Of a DNA stretch of 64,000 bases, positions 24,485-36,559 are shown in pieces; position 1 is the first letter of the stretch, and the number at the start of each line of letters is the position of its first letter. The notes beneath the pieces were generated by a model. That model did not search any database. It was not told where the DNA came from and saw only the letters and a list, made by a program, of their open reading frames with translations. The DNA is taken from positions 868,001-932,000 of the forward strand of contig JACONQ010000021.1 in the NCBI GenBank assembly GCA_014281115.1, in the 5' to 3' direction. This DNA comes from Laburnicola sp. R22_1 (taxonomy: Eukaryota > Ascomycota > Dothideomycetes > Pleosporales > Didymosphaeriaceae). The translations under genes and the position numbers were made by a program.

Positions 24485-27400
24485 TAACCCCCCTTTTAAG
24501 GCCTAAAAATAGGAAGGAAAGTACGTGAAAATAGTGTGTTTTGGCGGATTTTCAACGTAACCAGCACTATTTTAGGGCCGAAGAGGGCTAGAGTAGGGGC
24601 AATAGGCCCCTACGGTTCCAGCGGTGGCCTTGGTTTTCAATTTGGGTGCCATTTGGTAAAGATATTAAGGAAAGTTGTTAGGGGTAAATTAGTGGATTAG
24701 TGGAAAAAACGCGGTAGAAACCACATCGTAGCGTTTAGCGTTTCGCTAATAGAGCGTATTCTTAGCTCTAACACTATACAAAAATGCGGTTAGCCAAAAA
24801 AATTCTAGTTAGTTTATTGCGCGCCGGCGCAATTATGTTGCATAAGGTTTCCTAGTGCTATAGAAGAGCGTTTTAAAAAACGTGTTGACCCAACTATACG
24901 GTTTTTAATTAGGGCAGGGCGGCTTCTAAAGCCATAGGGGCTACTGGCGGTAGTGGGGACGTCCAGGGGTAAGGGTACCAAAAAGCGATAGGTATCCGGT
25001 TACGCGCGCGAGCCTAAGGGCGTGCAGGTGTCAAAAAGCAACAGGCACCTAGCTAAGCACGCCTAATGCAGCGCTTTAATCCTGTCTTTGCAGGCACATT
25101 GTCTTTAGGGATAGGCTCTAGAAAGGTGTCTTAGAGGGCAGCGTCTAGCCAAATAGGCAACTGTTTTAGTAGACTAGCTCGCTTAGGGTACTCTTAATAG
25201 TAAGCTTCGATTAGTAGGGGAGAGTTAACAAAGTTGTTAGCAGGGTAGTAGGTTGGGTTAGAGTTATGCCCTTCCCACGCTGCCTAGTACTTTTGTCAGA
25301 TTTAATAGTGTTCTGTCACTTTAAGATAATATATTAATGAGAATTAATGACTGTGATGATTTTATTGTGATAGAGAAGCCCAGCTATCGCGAGAAGTTTC
25401 TATCTATGCTAAGGCCCTTATACTATCTAAGATAGTACAGGGGCAATGCAAAACAGTAGTGCGCCAGCCTCCTTAGTGTATTTCACAGAGAGATTATCAC
25501 TAGAATGCACAGTGACCGTCTATCTGACAACTTTAGTGTTCTACGATCTACTTTGCTGTTAAGGATGCGAGAAACTAGCCACTTAGGGACTCTGTCCACC
25601 TTAATAGGTAGTTCTAGAGGTTATAATTAACCTAATAAGGGATTATTTAGATCCCTTTAAAGCCTGTTAGCGTGGAACACTAGGTGAACTCTTATATATT
25701 ATGGGAGTTTAAGTATAAATAAGTGGCCTTTCTTACCCACAATTAGGTATAGTCCTTTTATTTAATAATCCAGCTTAACTAACAGGCGTTCGGTAATGAA
25801 TCCCTTTAGGGTGACAAAGACCTAGTCCCTAACGTCGAAATTAACAGCTTGTCTATGTTTATTAGCCTGCTCTAATTGCATTTCCTAGGCAGTAGACATA
25901 TTGGCGCGGGCGGTGTCACGGACGAATTCGCAGGCTTTAGCACAGGCCTCAACCCACGCCTTAGCCTTTTCTAAAGTGACGTTGTCTAGAGATTTAGTGA
26001 CTGGTTAGGTATGCTCGCGCCAGTCCCAGTAAAAGTATAGCTGATGCCCGAACTCAATCTTAAAAGGCGAAACTCTAGTGCTATTATGGGGCAGTATTGC
26101 TTAGGCCTAGTCTATGCTGGATAGTAAATCCGACTAGTTATCTTAATAAAAGTTAATAAACGGACGCAGACGCTAGTTAAGGTACTAATTCATAATCTTA
26201 GTTTGACTATTAGTTTGCGGATGCCGCGCTATAGAGAGAAGTTACTTAATACCTATAAGCTTATATAAAGCAGCTAGAAAAGTGAAAATAAACTAGGGGC
26301 CGTGGTTAGATACAATTAATTAAGGAGGGCTAAAGACTCTAAATATATACTAATAGTAGAGATTAGCAGCTTGTTTAGCTATGACTGTCTTGCAGCAAGG
26401 CATAGAAAAGGCACGCTTAGATAGGCGGCAACAAGATACCATCGCATTATTATACCCTTTCTTATCCTTAGAGAATAATTTAAAATTAATTAAGACATCT
26501 TGCCAGATATTTTTAGGGATAGGAAGTGGGTGTAATAAGCCTGGCTTTTTGTCTAGTAGGGGCTTACTCTACTAGCAGTCTTTATAGTTAGAGATATACC
26601 TATTAATATTAGCGTTTATACCCTTCTAGTAATATAACTAGCGTAAAAGCTAGAGAGTTTTTTATAGACCTAGATAGGCAGTAACCTAACAAGTATATAT
26701 TATTTAAATTAGATACGTCTAAAGAAACTCTATAGAGGGAACTACCAGGCGGTCTTTGTAGAGAAGTAACCCTAAAAGGGTAAGGACAAAACCTAGTAAT
26801 CTAGAACAGACAGCTTCTTAGAGCAATTCGAGCACCTTATGTGTTCGATTGGCATGCAGCAGGCAATTAATAAGCATGTGAGGATAGGCTCCTTTAGGGC
26901 TTATATTAACTTTTTCTTTCTCCTACTCTGCAATCATAATAGCCCTAAAGGCTGCTTTGGCGGTATCTAGTAGTTGTGGAAGAAAAAACTAAGTGCGAGC
27001 CTCTTAATCCTTCTCCTTCTGCAACTTTAGCTTGTCCTATTTCCTAGATAGCACATTAGCTACAATATTTACAGTGCCTAGTTAGTACGTAATTTAATAA
27101 TAGTATTTGGACAGCTTCTTAGACTAATAGGCTTACTATAGAGAGAGCTCGCGTTTAGTGCTAAAGTACTCAAGGGCCTAATAATTAGTAATAATATTAA
27201 AGGGCTCGACGGTTTAAAGGCTAATTAGTTGCGCTCTCTATTCTAAAAGGCCCTATATAACTACTAATATTTCCTTATTATAAATATTATAATTTAACTT
27301 AGTAGGCTTTAATAATTTAGAGTACTATGCAACTAGGCGCCAGGTACTATTAGATTATAGTTAACTAAGAGAGTCCACATTAATGCCATTACTAGAGTTA

Positions 27401-27943
27401 GTTTCTATATGAGTAATTTAAAATAGGAAGTACTATAAAACTAGGACGTCGCTGGCTATAAGTTACTTAGCGGCTTTAAAGGCGGCACGTTTCTAGTCTC
27501 TAAAAGTGTAAAAGGCACCATTTTTTAGCAGCTTAATTAGGAGGCGAATAACCCGCCTATAGTAAGAAAGAAAGGAGTAGTAGTAGTTACAAAAGCCTAA
27601 AAAGCTCTGCAATGCCTTAAGTGTTGTGGGCTCTTTTTATTCCTAAACTACGGCGGTCTTCGCGGGGTCCTTATAGATTCCTTTAGTGCTAATAATATAT
27701 CCTAAGAACTTAGTTTCTATTACAGCGAATTCGCATTTCTTAAGATTAGCTTAGAGATTAGCGTTTCTTAAGCAGAGTAGGATCTTGCGAACGTGTTCTT
27801 CGTGTTCTAAGGAATTCTTAGAAAAGATAAGGATATTGTTAATATATACAGTATAGAAGTTATCTAGATAATCGCCCAGAACGCTATTAATAAACTATTA
27901 AAAGGTGGTAGGACTATTGCAAAGACTAAAGGGTAAGACCCTA
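24485..27943 (-). pseudogene. G2 pol relic: RT (C-terminal half), RNase H, integrase and chromodomain
   Basis: On the minus strand, directly downstream of Fot-A1, the frame gives VLPFSLCNSPTTF, then a YI-N-NILIFS box at 27820-27850 (Asp to Asn), RNase H, and an integrase with HPQTNSQTKIMN near 26200. A chromodomain begins near 25600 (VDRVPK, LVSRILNSK). It is cut by the copia solo LTR and resumes as AAWEGHNSNPTYYPANNF near 25200-25290. Between the chromodomain and the 3' LTR lies about 700 bp without a domain. Stops are TAG/TAA throughout. In related elements the chromodomain directs insertion to methylated-H3K9 chromatin; that function here is inferred from family knowledge. Confidence 0.85.
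25294..25529 (-). repeat. Copia solo LTR of the C1 type, inserted in the G2 chromodomain
   Basis: A 236-bp sequence, the same length as C1 LTRs and in reverse orientation, from TGTCAG to CTGACA. It has the duplication ACTTT on both sides (25289-25293 and 25530-25534). No internal region is present, so it arose by LTR-LTR recombination of a former full element. It carries the palindrome ATACTAT-N5-ATAGTAC at 25420-25438. Confidence 0.93.
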
Positions 27944-27945
27944 TA

Positions 27946-29796
27946 ACGTGTTTACAAGCGTGCCGTCAGTACAAGCGAGCCGTTAACCCTACTAACTTTC
28001 TACACTTAAAAAGCCACGTAGTTTAACAACACATTAAAATTCTATTAATATAATAGCTTTTCTAAATTAAGCAGTATCTATAGAAGCCTTCTTGCATGTA
28101 CGTAAGTTGTGCCCAGGCTCCCTGCAGCGCGTGCAGCGCGCTAAAGCCTGCCGGCTCGCACCTAACCGCGCCTGGCTATACCGCGTTTCTCCCTCTAGTT
28201 GCTGCTCAACAGCCTTCTAAGTAATAATATCCTCTCCCTCTGCCTTTAATAGAGTGCCTTACTTCTAGATCCGCTTCTTTTTACGCTGTTTACGCGTTAT
28301 AGCTGCCTTATTTGCCCTTTATAGACTAGCTATCTTATTGCGCATAATTACTATTAAATGCGCTATTCTCTTAGCCCCTCTTATAAGCCAATTAAGCGAC
28401 TAGATAACTAATATAGGAGAGGATCCTTAATACCTTTAGATCCGCTTACAAACTAGAGTTAACTAAGCGCCTAGCTTGCGCGCATTGCTTAGTGTTGTAG
28501 ACTTCTATAGGGTCTCTAGTAGGGCTGCTGGCGACAGCGTACAAAGCTTCATATTAAGCTTTAATATTACCACCTCTAGATTGTGTGGGACTAGCCCAGC
28601 GCCTTAAAAGCTTGCGTAGATATTCTCCTTTGTAATTAACTAGTTGTAGGCGGCGCGGGAGGCTAGTAGGAACTCAAGCTTAGTAATATGGTTGATGTGG
28701 TCACGTATTAGGCCCTTAACCTGGCGCCCGTACGCCCGCTTTAACGGCGAGAAACAGCCAATGTTAAGCGGTTGCAGAAGGTGTGACAAATATAGCGGTA
28801 TATAGAGAGTGTAGATCTTGTTCTTCTTACAGATCTTCTAGAATTCGAGCAAGTTGTAACTCTTATAGCTGTTAAGTATTAGTAGCTAACGCGCGCCCAC
28901 TCTACGCTCTACTGTATACTTAATAAAATGCTGTAGCCAGGCAATACTAAGCTCGTTCGTAGTTTAGCCATTATCGCTAAGACTAATAGCCTAGTCACCT
29001 GGTATATCGTCGCCCTCGTACTAGGCAGAGAGGTGGTACTGGCCAGCGAAGATAATAAAGGGCGGGATTGCCCACCCAGCAGCGTTGATTCCGTGGATCG
29101 CCGTCACCCACTCACGATTGCCTAGCTGGATCGCTTTTGGCCGGCCACGCCTCTCTAAGCCAGTAACGACTAGCTGGGAGGATATTTTACCCATTAGAAA
29201 GCCAGTCTCGTCGAAGTTGAAGGTATCCTTGTCGCAGATACCGTAGGTGGCCTTTATACGTGCTACTAGCTCAAACCAGGCCTATATAACTGTTAGGTCC
29301 TTGCAGAGGGCTCGCTGTCGATCGTAGGGTCGATTAAATCGCGTTGTGAGGCTGTCTGTTCGCTTAACAAAGTTCCTAGGCCACTGCTGGCCAACGTGGC
29401 CTGCGCTGCGCTTAGTGAGCAGCTTATTTGCCATATCTCGTACAGCACCTAGAGTGGGCGCAAAGCCTCGCGAATCTAGGTTAAGTATTTGCTCAACAAT
29501 CACCTCCTCTTCTAGCTTGGTAAGTTTCTTTAATTTAGGCTAGTAATTGCGTTGCGCAGCAATTCCGGCGCGTCGGTTGCGCAGCGTTGATTGAGGGACG
29601 TTAAACGTTAAGGCAGCGCGATTTTCGCTCTGAATCTGATTTTTATTAATAGCTAAGATAGCAAGGAAGATATCTCCTTTATTATAGGGCAATTGAGTTG
29701 TAGTTAGTTAAGGCATTGTAGTTTGCTTATCGCGCGTTATAGAAAGTTGGTGGGGTTAACGGCTCGCTTGTACTGACGGCACGCTTATAAACACGT
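27946..29796 (-). mobile_element. Fot1/pogo-like DNA transposon Fot-A copy 1
   Basis: Terminal inverted repeats of about 56 bp (starting ACGTGTTTAYAAGCG) lie at both ends, with TA on each side. The 1851-bp length fits Fot1-class elements. It is inserted in the reverse transcriptase of G2: removing it with one TA joins YGNYK on the right to YRVLPF on the left in frame. Confidence 0.93.
28067..29716 (-). pseudogene. Fot-A1 transposase with RIP stops
   Basis: ATG at 29714-29716 to TAA at 28067-28069, 1650 nt (550 codons), in one frame broken by TAA/TAG. Order: N-terminal psq-type helix-turn-helix with ALTFNVPQSTLRNRRAGI; CENP-B-like DNA-binding segment (LNLDSRGFAPTLGAVRDMAN at 29430-29490); DDE domain with FNFDETGFLMG, LILNSYKS (second Asp now Asn) and LLQPLNIGCFSPL (third Asp now Asn); C-terminal zinc knuckle CTRCREPGHNLRTC near 28085-28130. 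Pogo/Fot1 transposases use a DDD triad, so two of three catalytic residues are lost. Inactive. Confidence 0.9.
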
Positions 29797-31026
29797 TACT
29801 TATAGTTTCCATACTAGGTTTAAAAAGTAGTTAGCGCTTTAGTCTCTAGGGTAAGCCAGATTTAGTAAAATGCTTAGCGAATGTTAAGCTTAGTAAAAAG
29901 TCTCGCTCTAGAGAGGCGCATAAGTGTCTCCTTAATAAGAGGGATTGCTATAACGTCCTTTTTAGTAATAGTATTAAGCTAGTAGTAATTAACGCAAAAG
30001 CGTTAACCTTCGTCTGGCTTTTTGGCAAACAACACTAGCAAAGCGAAGCTGGCGTCGCTAAAGACGATAAACCCGCGCTTAATGTGGTTGTTAATATAGG
30101 CTTTAAGGAGTTTAAGGTGCTCTAAGGATATACTATACAAAGGCAAGGTGGTAAGCGTAGACAGGTCTTTAGTAAGGTTAACATAGTGATTAACGCCCTT
30201 TTAGTAAGGCAGGAGGGCGTTAGAATCCAATTTTAAAAAATAGGTAGGCTTCGCTCCGGCATATCCTAGCCAGGGGAGCGCTTGTTCTATTTTAGCAAGT
30301 AGGTTAGCTTAGGACTTATTTTCTAAGCTGTGCATCTCGCTCTTGCGGTCCTTAATAAGTTTAGCCAGCTTGTAGGGGCTGGTATAACCTATAATTGCGT
30401 TAGACTTATGGCCGCTGTTTAAAGCGAAGGCTGCGGCGGTTACTATATTAACGTCAAAGCTAGTAGCGTACAATTATTCCCGCGTTAGCGCCTAAATAAG
30501 TTCTAGGAGGTTGGCTAAATCCTATAGGGCTAGTGGGTCTGCCGAACGCAATTTATTGTTTATCTTCTGCAAGTTCTCCTTCTGTGTTAGTGATTTAGTA
30601 GGGCGAAAGGGAGCTATCCTAGGTTGTTCTAGCTAGGGTAGTTCTAATTAAATAGTTAATTCCTGCAAGAGCTGTCTAATCCTTAGATTAGCTTCTCTAA
30701 TAGGATTATAGTCTCTAGGTCTAGGGCTAGGGGTGATACTTAGATCCTGCCGCACAATTCCTAGGGGCTAGTCTTACTAGTGGCTTCCTTGGATAGCGGG
30801 GATAGGGTAACTAATAGGCGACTTGTTGTTAGATAGCTCTTTGTCTAAGGAAGACAGTTTTATAGCCTCTACGCTACCATCTCTATTAAAGTTGTCCTTA
30901 CAGCTTAGTTTCTGGTAAGCCTTTAAGTACGTTCTAATGACTAAGATAGTGGGGTTAGGAAGCTGGACAGAGATTTCCTTAGAGACGCTCTAGTTGGCTT
31001 TTAATAAGCGAGTCTTTTAGTGGGTA
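29797..31026 (-). pseudogene. G2 pol relic, N-terminal RT part
   Basis: The minus strand from about 30260 reads LPLYSISLEHLKLLKAYI, GFIVFSDASFALLVLFAKK and FCVNYYQLN-like segments (with a stop), then the frame leading to the Fot-A1 insertion. These are the start of a gypsy reverse transcriptase. The part between 30300 and 31026 is the linker between protease and RT and is eroded. It joins 24485-27943 when Fot-A1 is removed. Confidence 0.8.
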
Positions 31027-33139
31027 CTGTGTCCGTGCACTCAACGCCCGGATTTAGTTAACGCCCCGCTGAACACCATAGCAGCTTAACTAAAATAAGG
31101 CTGCAGAGCCACACAAAATCGCTATTATTACGAGATTTTGTAGTAGAGTACTATTTTAATGCTTGCGATTCACCTGTGCTACTTATATTTACTTAGAAGC
31201 TTAACGTTGCGGCCGTGCCGCGTGGTCTTAGGTGGAGCTGCTAATGCGGCACCTGAAGCCTCCTAAGTAGTTATAGTATTAACTACGCGTTTCTAACGCT
31301 TATTGCTCTGTATAGATGGCTGCAAGGTCTTTCTCTTACCCTTTTAGGTAGATTGTAGAGCTTTTGCATCGTCGCGAGCTTCTCTCTAGCAAGCACGCTC
31401 TGCTGCCTTCTTAGCCTTCTCCTTCTCCTTGGCTACCTTGGCTGCCTCCCTCGCCACACGCTTCTCCTTTGCAATTTTCTCCTTGCATAGCTTAGCTGCC
31501 TTCTTTAACTCAGCCTTCTCAGCTTTTTAAAGCTTCTGCTCCTTCTCCTCTTGCTCCTTCACAGACTGACGTACGCGAGCCTCCCTAACCTTCCTTGGTG
31601 ACCAGAAAACCGCCCCCCTATAGTACTCTTGACGTTGTTGCAGATCTAGAGGTTTTCCCTTCTTCTTATGCTTCTTTTTTGTAGTAAGAGCCTCTCTTAA
31701 CCTAGCAATCTTATGGTGAAGTAACTTATTTTGAACTGAGATGTGGTGGAGTGAGCGGCTAAGCTTCTGCGCGTCCTTACTACTCTAATCTTCTACTGCG
31801 GATCGTACAAGGCGGTCTAGTTTACGCCAGTTAGATCCGCTAAGTACTAACGTAGAGCTCTCTTGCGATTCCTGCTTATCTAGGGTAGTGTTAGTGAACC
31901 TTTTGAGTATAATCTCTGGGTTAAATGGTGATATGCCTGTTGCTTCAAAAGACTTAAGTATCGTCTCCTTCTTAAAAGAGCTTGTCCAGGCCTCCTAGAA
32001 TAGAGGGAAGAAGTCCCCTTTCTTAATAGGGAGGAGTCCCTGGCTCTGGTGGAGGTGATCTGATAGCTCCTTTAAGTACGCAGTTAATAGAGGCTTAAAT
32101 AGAACCACATTAAGTGGCTAAAGCGTGTGGGTTGAATGAGGGGGGAAGATGGCTAGGAGTATCCTGTTACGGTCGCAATAGTCGATAAAATCCATAGTAA
32201 TATAAGATCCATAGCTATTAAGGATAAGTAACTAGTAAGACTGTTAAGCTTTTGCCTTGGTGTAGCGATCAAATACCTGTTTAAGCCAGGCAAGGCCGAT
32301 ATTGTTGTTTGTCTAGCCTAAAGGCGACGAGGAAATGTGTACTGAGTGCTCTCCTGCCTTAATATCCTCTACCCAGCTTAATTGTATAGCCTTGTTAGTA
32401 GCCTAATAGATAAGGCTTAGCGGCAAGGCTGATCCATTAGCGCAAACACACGCTAGGAGGGTAATTTATTCATAAGAGCCATCTTAGAGAGATGCTATAA
32501 CCTCCTTATTCTCCCACATTCGTCTGCTAAACACTCGTTTTAATCGGCTAGTGATACTAATTAAGAAGCCTTTTTTATCCATATTATACGTGTGACGAGG
32601 CTCGATGTTATATTCCTTAATTTTGGCACCTAGGAGATTAAAATACAGGCTGTATTTATCCCCTAAGTCGGCTTAGTGGCGATTGCTGTCCATACTAGCT
32701 GCCTATTAAGAGATTAGATGGATGTTGTGTTGGTTGATGAAGCGAGTAACCTAGCTCTCGCTCACTGGCTCCTTGGCTATTGTTAACGCGAAATTTCGTA
32801 TTATCTCTCTTGTGGGTGGCAAGTGACGCGCTGTAAGCCCTTTAATGTATTGTACAAGCTCCTGCTCTTGTTGGGGACTGAGTTTCCGTTGGTTAAACCC
32901 CGCAGTTGCACGCGTTGTTTGAATCGCTTGGTGCCTTCGCGACAGCGTACTTCGATCAACGCCATGCTTGCTAGCGATCTTAGTATAAGAGAAAGATTCT
33001 TCTGACCTTAGCGATTCTATTTCTTTAATTGCAGCCTCAATTGAGCTTATATTGGTGGCGTTATGGCGTGTTGAAATTTGGGGTGGTTTGCGTTTAGCGG
33101 GGCGTTGACTGAATTCGGGCGTTGAGTGCACGGACACAG
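31027..33139 (-). mobile_element. Fot1/pogo-like DNA transposon Fot-C
   Basis: Inverted repeats of about 50 bp start CTGTGTCCGTGCACTCAACG (31027-31076 and 33090-33139) with TA at 31025-31026 and 33140-33141. The 2113-bp element lies between the protease and RT parts of G2. Its inverted repeats and transposase differ from Fot-A/B, so it belongs to a separate family, closer to Fot-D at the right end of the window. Confidence 0.9.
31179..33137 (-). pseudogene. Fot-C transposase with RIP stops
   Basis: One minus-strand frame runs from the inverted repeat (GTG at 33137; no ATG in frame, an original ATG may have become ATA) to TAG at 31179, 653 codons. A clean N-terminal block (32751-33137) has the psq helix-turn-helix (YTKIASKHGVDRSTLSRRH) and LTARHLPPTREIIRNFA. 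Downstream come WVTRFINQHNIHL, YNMDKKGFLIS (first Asp), LILNSYGS (Asp to Asn) and PLNVVLFKPL (Asp to Asn). The last 200 codons are very rich in Lys, Glu and Ala (31330-31700) and likely form a basic coiled coil. About a dozen TAG/TAA stops. Inactive. Confidence 0.88.
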
Positions 33140-33141
33140 TA

Positions 33142-35391
33142 TAGTCCTGTTTTTTAAGTAGGCCGTCCCGTTAAGTGGCGTCGTCCTAGTGGGAAGGGTC
33201 GGGTGGGGAGAAAGTCCGCGGTAGGACGAGGTTGCCGGCAAAGGTTAGATTCTTGTTATCTTTCTAATAAAGGCGGCGGTTCTAAGTGTTAACTAGGCAA
33301 TTAGCTTGCTTAAAAAATTTCCTACTAATAATAAGATTGTAGTCCCCTATATTATAGAAAACAAACTATGTGGTGAAGCTGCGTCCGTTAATATTAAGCT
33401 AGGCTGTGAAACAGGTATCCACTTTCGCGCTTCTCTTCCCTACGAAGTTCTTAAGGGGGATTGGTGTCTTCAGGCAGAGGAGTTTGGCTTTAAGCTGTTT
33501 TCGTACCGCCTTTATATACCTTAAAGCGACAAGGTTATAAGCGCTAGCACTAGTGTCTATTAAGGCTCGCAACCTAAGAGCCAATCCTTAGAATATAATT
33601 TGCACCGGCAGGACCAGTTAGAAGCCTCTAAATAGCTTGGGGACCCTTACTGTTTTGCCGCCTGCGGGCGACAATTTCGGCTTAGCATCTGCGTTTCGTA
33701 ATTAGAACTACAGTTTGTCTAGGTTAATTGGTTTAGTGGCCCCTATGTAAGCTACTAGATTGGAGTAGTCTAGTAGCGCGCATTTAAAGCCTTGTTATCC
33801 AACAAATCGCCTGCCTCTAAATTAGAGTAGTAGGTAATACCAAGTTCGTCTAAATCCAGATTGTCCGCTATATCCATATTCGCTTGTGTGGCTGTCTTCT
33901 TAGTGCGGGGGCAGCGGCGCAAGTGTTTGTTTTCTACTTTGCCACACTTAAAATAGGCGTGGTTCTGGACACACCACGCCCTAGTCTAATTATAGAGGGT
34001 AGAGAAGGGAATAGCAGGTTAATCGTTAGTAGCGGGTCCGGAGCGGGGTGCTGATTTGGCAGGGGCCGCGTACGAGGGCTGTAATCCAGAGGGTGATACC
34101 CAGAAAGGAGTCCTTATATGCGCCTAGAAAGGGGTTATCGCGTTGTTGTCTTAAAGAGTGCGGCTGGCTGCGGTTATTTGGCGTTTAATTGCTGAATAGT
34201 CAATATTAGGGTCTTCTATCTCTTGCCAGAGCATTAACTTAAGACTCCTAGTTAATTTAAGTTGTAATTTATTCTTCTAGGTCTTTACGTCTAGTCTACC
34301 TTTCCTAGCTAGACTCTTAAAAGCCTACAGAAACGTCTAGGCGTCTATCCTATTAGAGAGGAAGAGCTTATAAAACTTCTCGCGTGCCTATTAGGGAGTG
34401 AAGGGATCGCAGTAAGTCTCTTCTAGAAATTCAAAGAGTGCTTTAGGTCTATAATCTTCTTAGAGGGCCTAATTCGTCTAACGCTAATTTCGCGCTGCCT
34501 CTTAAGGCGCGCCTCTAAGGTGGCTAAGGATAGCTTCTATAAGGTTATCTTAATCTTCCTTATTATTATCGCCTTAGTAATAGTCTGCGTTTACGCGGAT
34601 CTTATTGCGCATATCCTCTAGCCAATCTTTAATACTAGGGCTAGGTTAACCTTTTCTATAGTACTTGTTAATGTTAGGTAGCTTTATAGAGCGTCCTAGC
34701 TTAGACACACTAGATAGGGCGGCTAAAGCGTGTCTGCCCTAAGGCACATTAATCTAGGCGCTGTTAGCGAGCTTGGTTTGTATATATTCTAGGACTAGGG
34801 AGTAGTAAAGGGCGTCGTCCTATTGTAGAGTGGGCACCGCAAGCTAGGGCGAATGTCGTAGTGCACGTTGGGGCGTGGTAGGGCAGAATAAGCTCTGCTT
34901 GGCCGCCTAAGGGCGGCGTAAACTATATAGTAGATTAGGCGTTCCTAGACTAGGGGGTTTTAAGGGGACTTAAGTGCGGTGCTGCGGATTATAACTATCT
35001 TTAACAGAGGGGAGAACTTTCTTAGGGCTAAATAAGCCTTATCTAATAGCTGCGTAATTGGCAACATTAGGCTAGGAGTGGGAATCTTCTAAGACTGCGT
35101 ACCCTATAGTGTAAGGTGTTGTTGCCTTAAGTATAGTAAAAGCTTGTTTAAACATGTTAGCGCGCTCGCATAAAGCCTAAATAAGGACCTCCTATTTAGG
35201 GTCTTCTTTAGACTTTATAACAACCCTAGTTACTAAATCTAGTGCTGTCTCTAAAAAAGGCCTTAAGAAAAGCGATATTAAGCCTATAGCTAACAGGTGG
35301 CAAGTAACTGTCTTATTTCCAAGCTATGCTAGATTAATTAGTCTGGCTCGAATTATCCTATAAACGCGTTATACTTACTAGTAACGTATTT
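33142..35391 (-). pseudogene. G2 gag (3' part) and protease relic
   Basis: Minus strand. Gag is recognised near 34300-34720 (INKYYRKG, DWLEDMRNKIRVNADYY, EFLEETYCDPFTP), the retrotransposon Gag fold. A zinc-knuckle-like FKCGKVENKHLRRC lies near 33905-33945, with its first Cys apparently changed to Tyr. The protease is the open stretch 33399-33584, with LRALIDTSASAYN, in which the DTGAS catalytic motif reads DTSAS, a Gly-to-Ser change from G to A. Stops are TAG/TAA. The 5' part of gag lies beyond Fot-A2. Confidence 0.78.
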
Positions 35392-36559
35392 ATAAGCGTG
35401 CTGTTAGTACAAGCGAGCTGTTAACCCCACTAACTTTCTATAACGCGCGATAAGCAAACTACAATGCCTTAACTAACTATAACTTAATTGCCCTATAACA
35501 AAGGAGATATCTTCCTTACTATCTTAGCTATTAATAAAAATTAGATTTAGAGCGAAAATCGCGCTGCCTTAACGTTTAACGTCCCTTAATCAACGCTGCG
35601 CGACTGACGCGCCGGAATTGCTGCGCGACGTAATTACTAGCCCAAATTAAAGAAGCTTACTAAGCTAGAAGAGGAGGTAATTGTTAAGCAAATACTTAAC
35701 CTAGATTCGCGAGGCTTTGCGCCCACTCTAGGTGCTGTATAAGATATGGCAAATAAGCTGCTCACTAAGCGCAGCGTAGGCCACGTTGGCCAGTAGTGGC
35801 CTAGAAACTTTGTTAAGCGAACAGACAGCCTCACAACGCGATTTAATTAACCCTACAATCGACAGCGAGCCCTCTGCGAGGACCCGACAGTTATATAGGC
35901 CTGGTTTAAGCTAGTAGCACGTACAAAGGCCACCTATAGTATCTGCGATAAGGATACCTTTAACTTCGACAAGACTGGCTTTCTAATAGGTAAAATATCC
36001 TCCTAGCTAGTTGTTACTAGCTTAGAGAGGCGTGGCTGGCCAAAAGCGATCCAGCTAGGCAATCGTGAGTGGGTGACGGCGATCCACAGAATTAACGCTG
36101 CTAGGTGGGCAATCCTGCCCTTTATTATCTTCGCTGGCTAGTACCACCTCTCTATCTAGTATAAGGGCGACGATATACTAGGTAACTGGGCTATTAGTCT
36201 TAGCGACAATGGCTAGACTACGAACAAGCTTAGTGTTGCCTGGCTATAGCATTTTATTAAGCATATAGTAGAGCGTAGAGTGGGCGCGCGTTAGCTACTA
36301 ATACTTAATAGCTATAAGAGTTACAACTCGCTTGAATTCTAGGAGATCTATAAGAAGAACAAGATCTACACTTTCTATATGCCGCCATATTTGTCACACC
36401 TTCTGCAGCCGCTTAATGTTGGCTGTTTCTCGCCGTTAAAGCGGGCGTACGGGCGCCAGGTTGAGGGCCTAATACGCGACCACATTAACCATATCACTAA
36501 GCTTGAGTTCCTACTAGCCTTCCGCGCCGCCTATAACTAGTTAATTACAAAGGAGAATA

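Noticed and set aside
29346..29543. Plus-strand 65-codon frame and its near-identical minus-strand twin at 35637-35834
   Set aside because: Both are antisense shadows of the Fot-A transposase copies; their similarity reflects the repeat.
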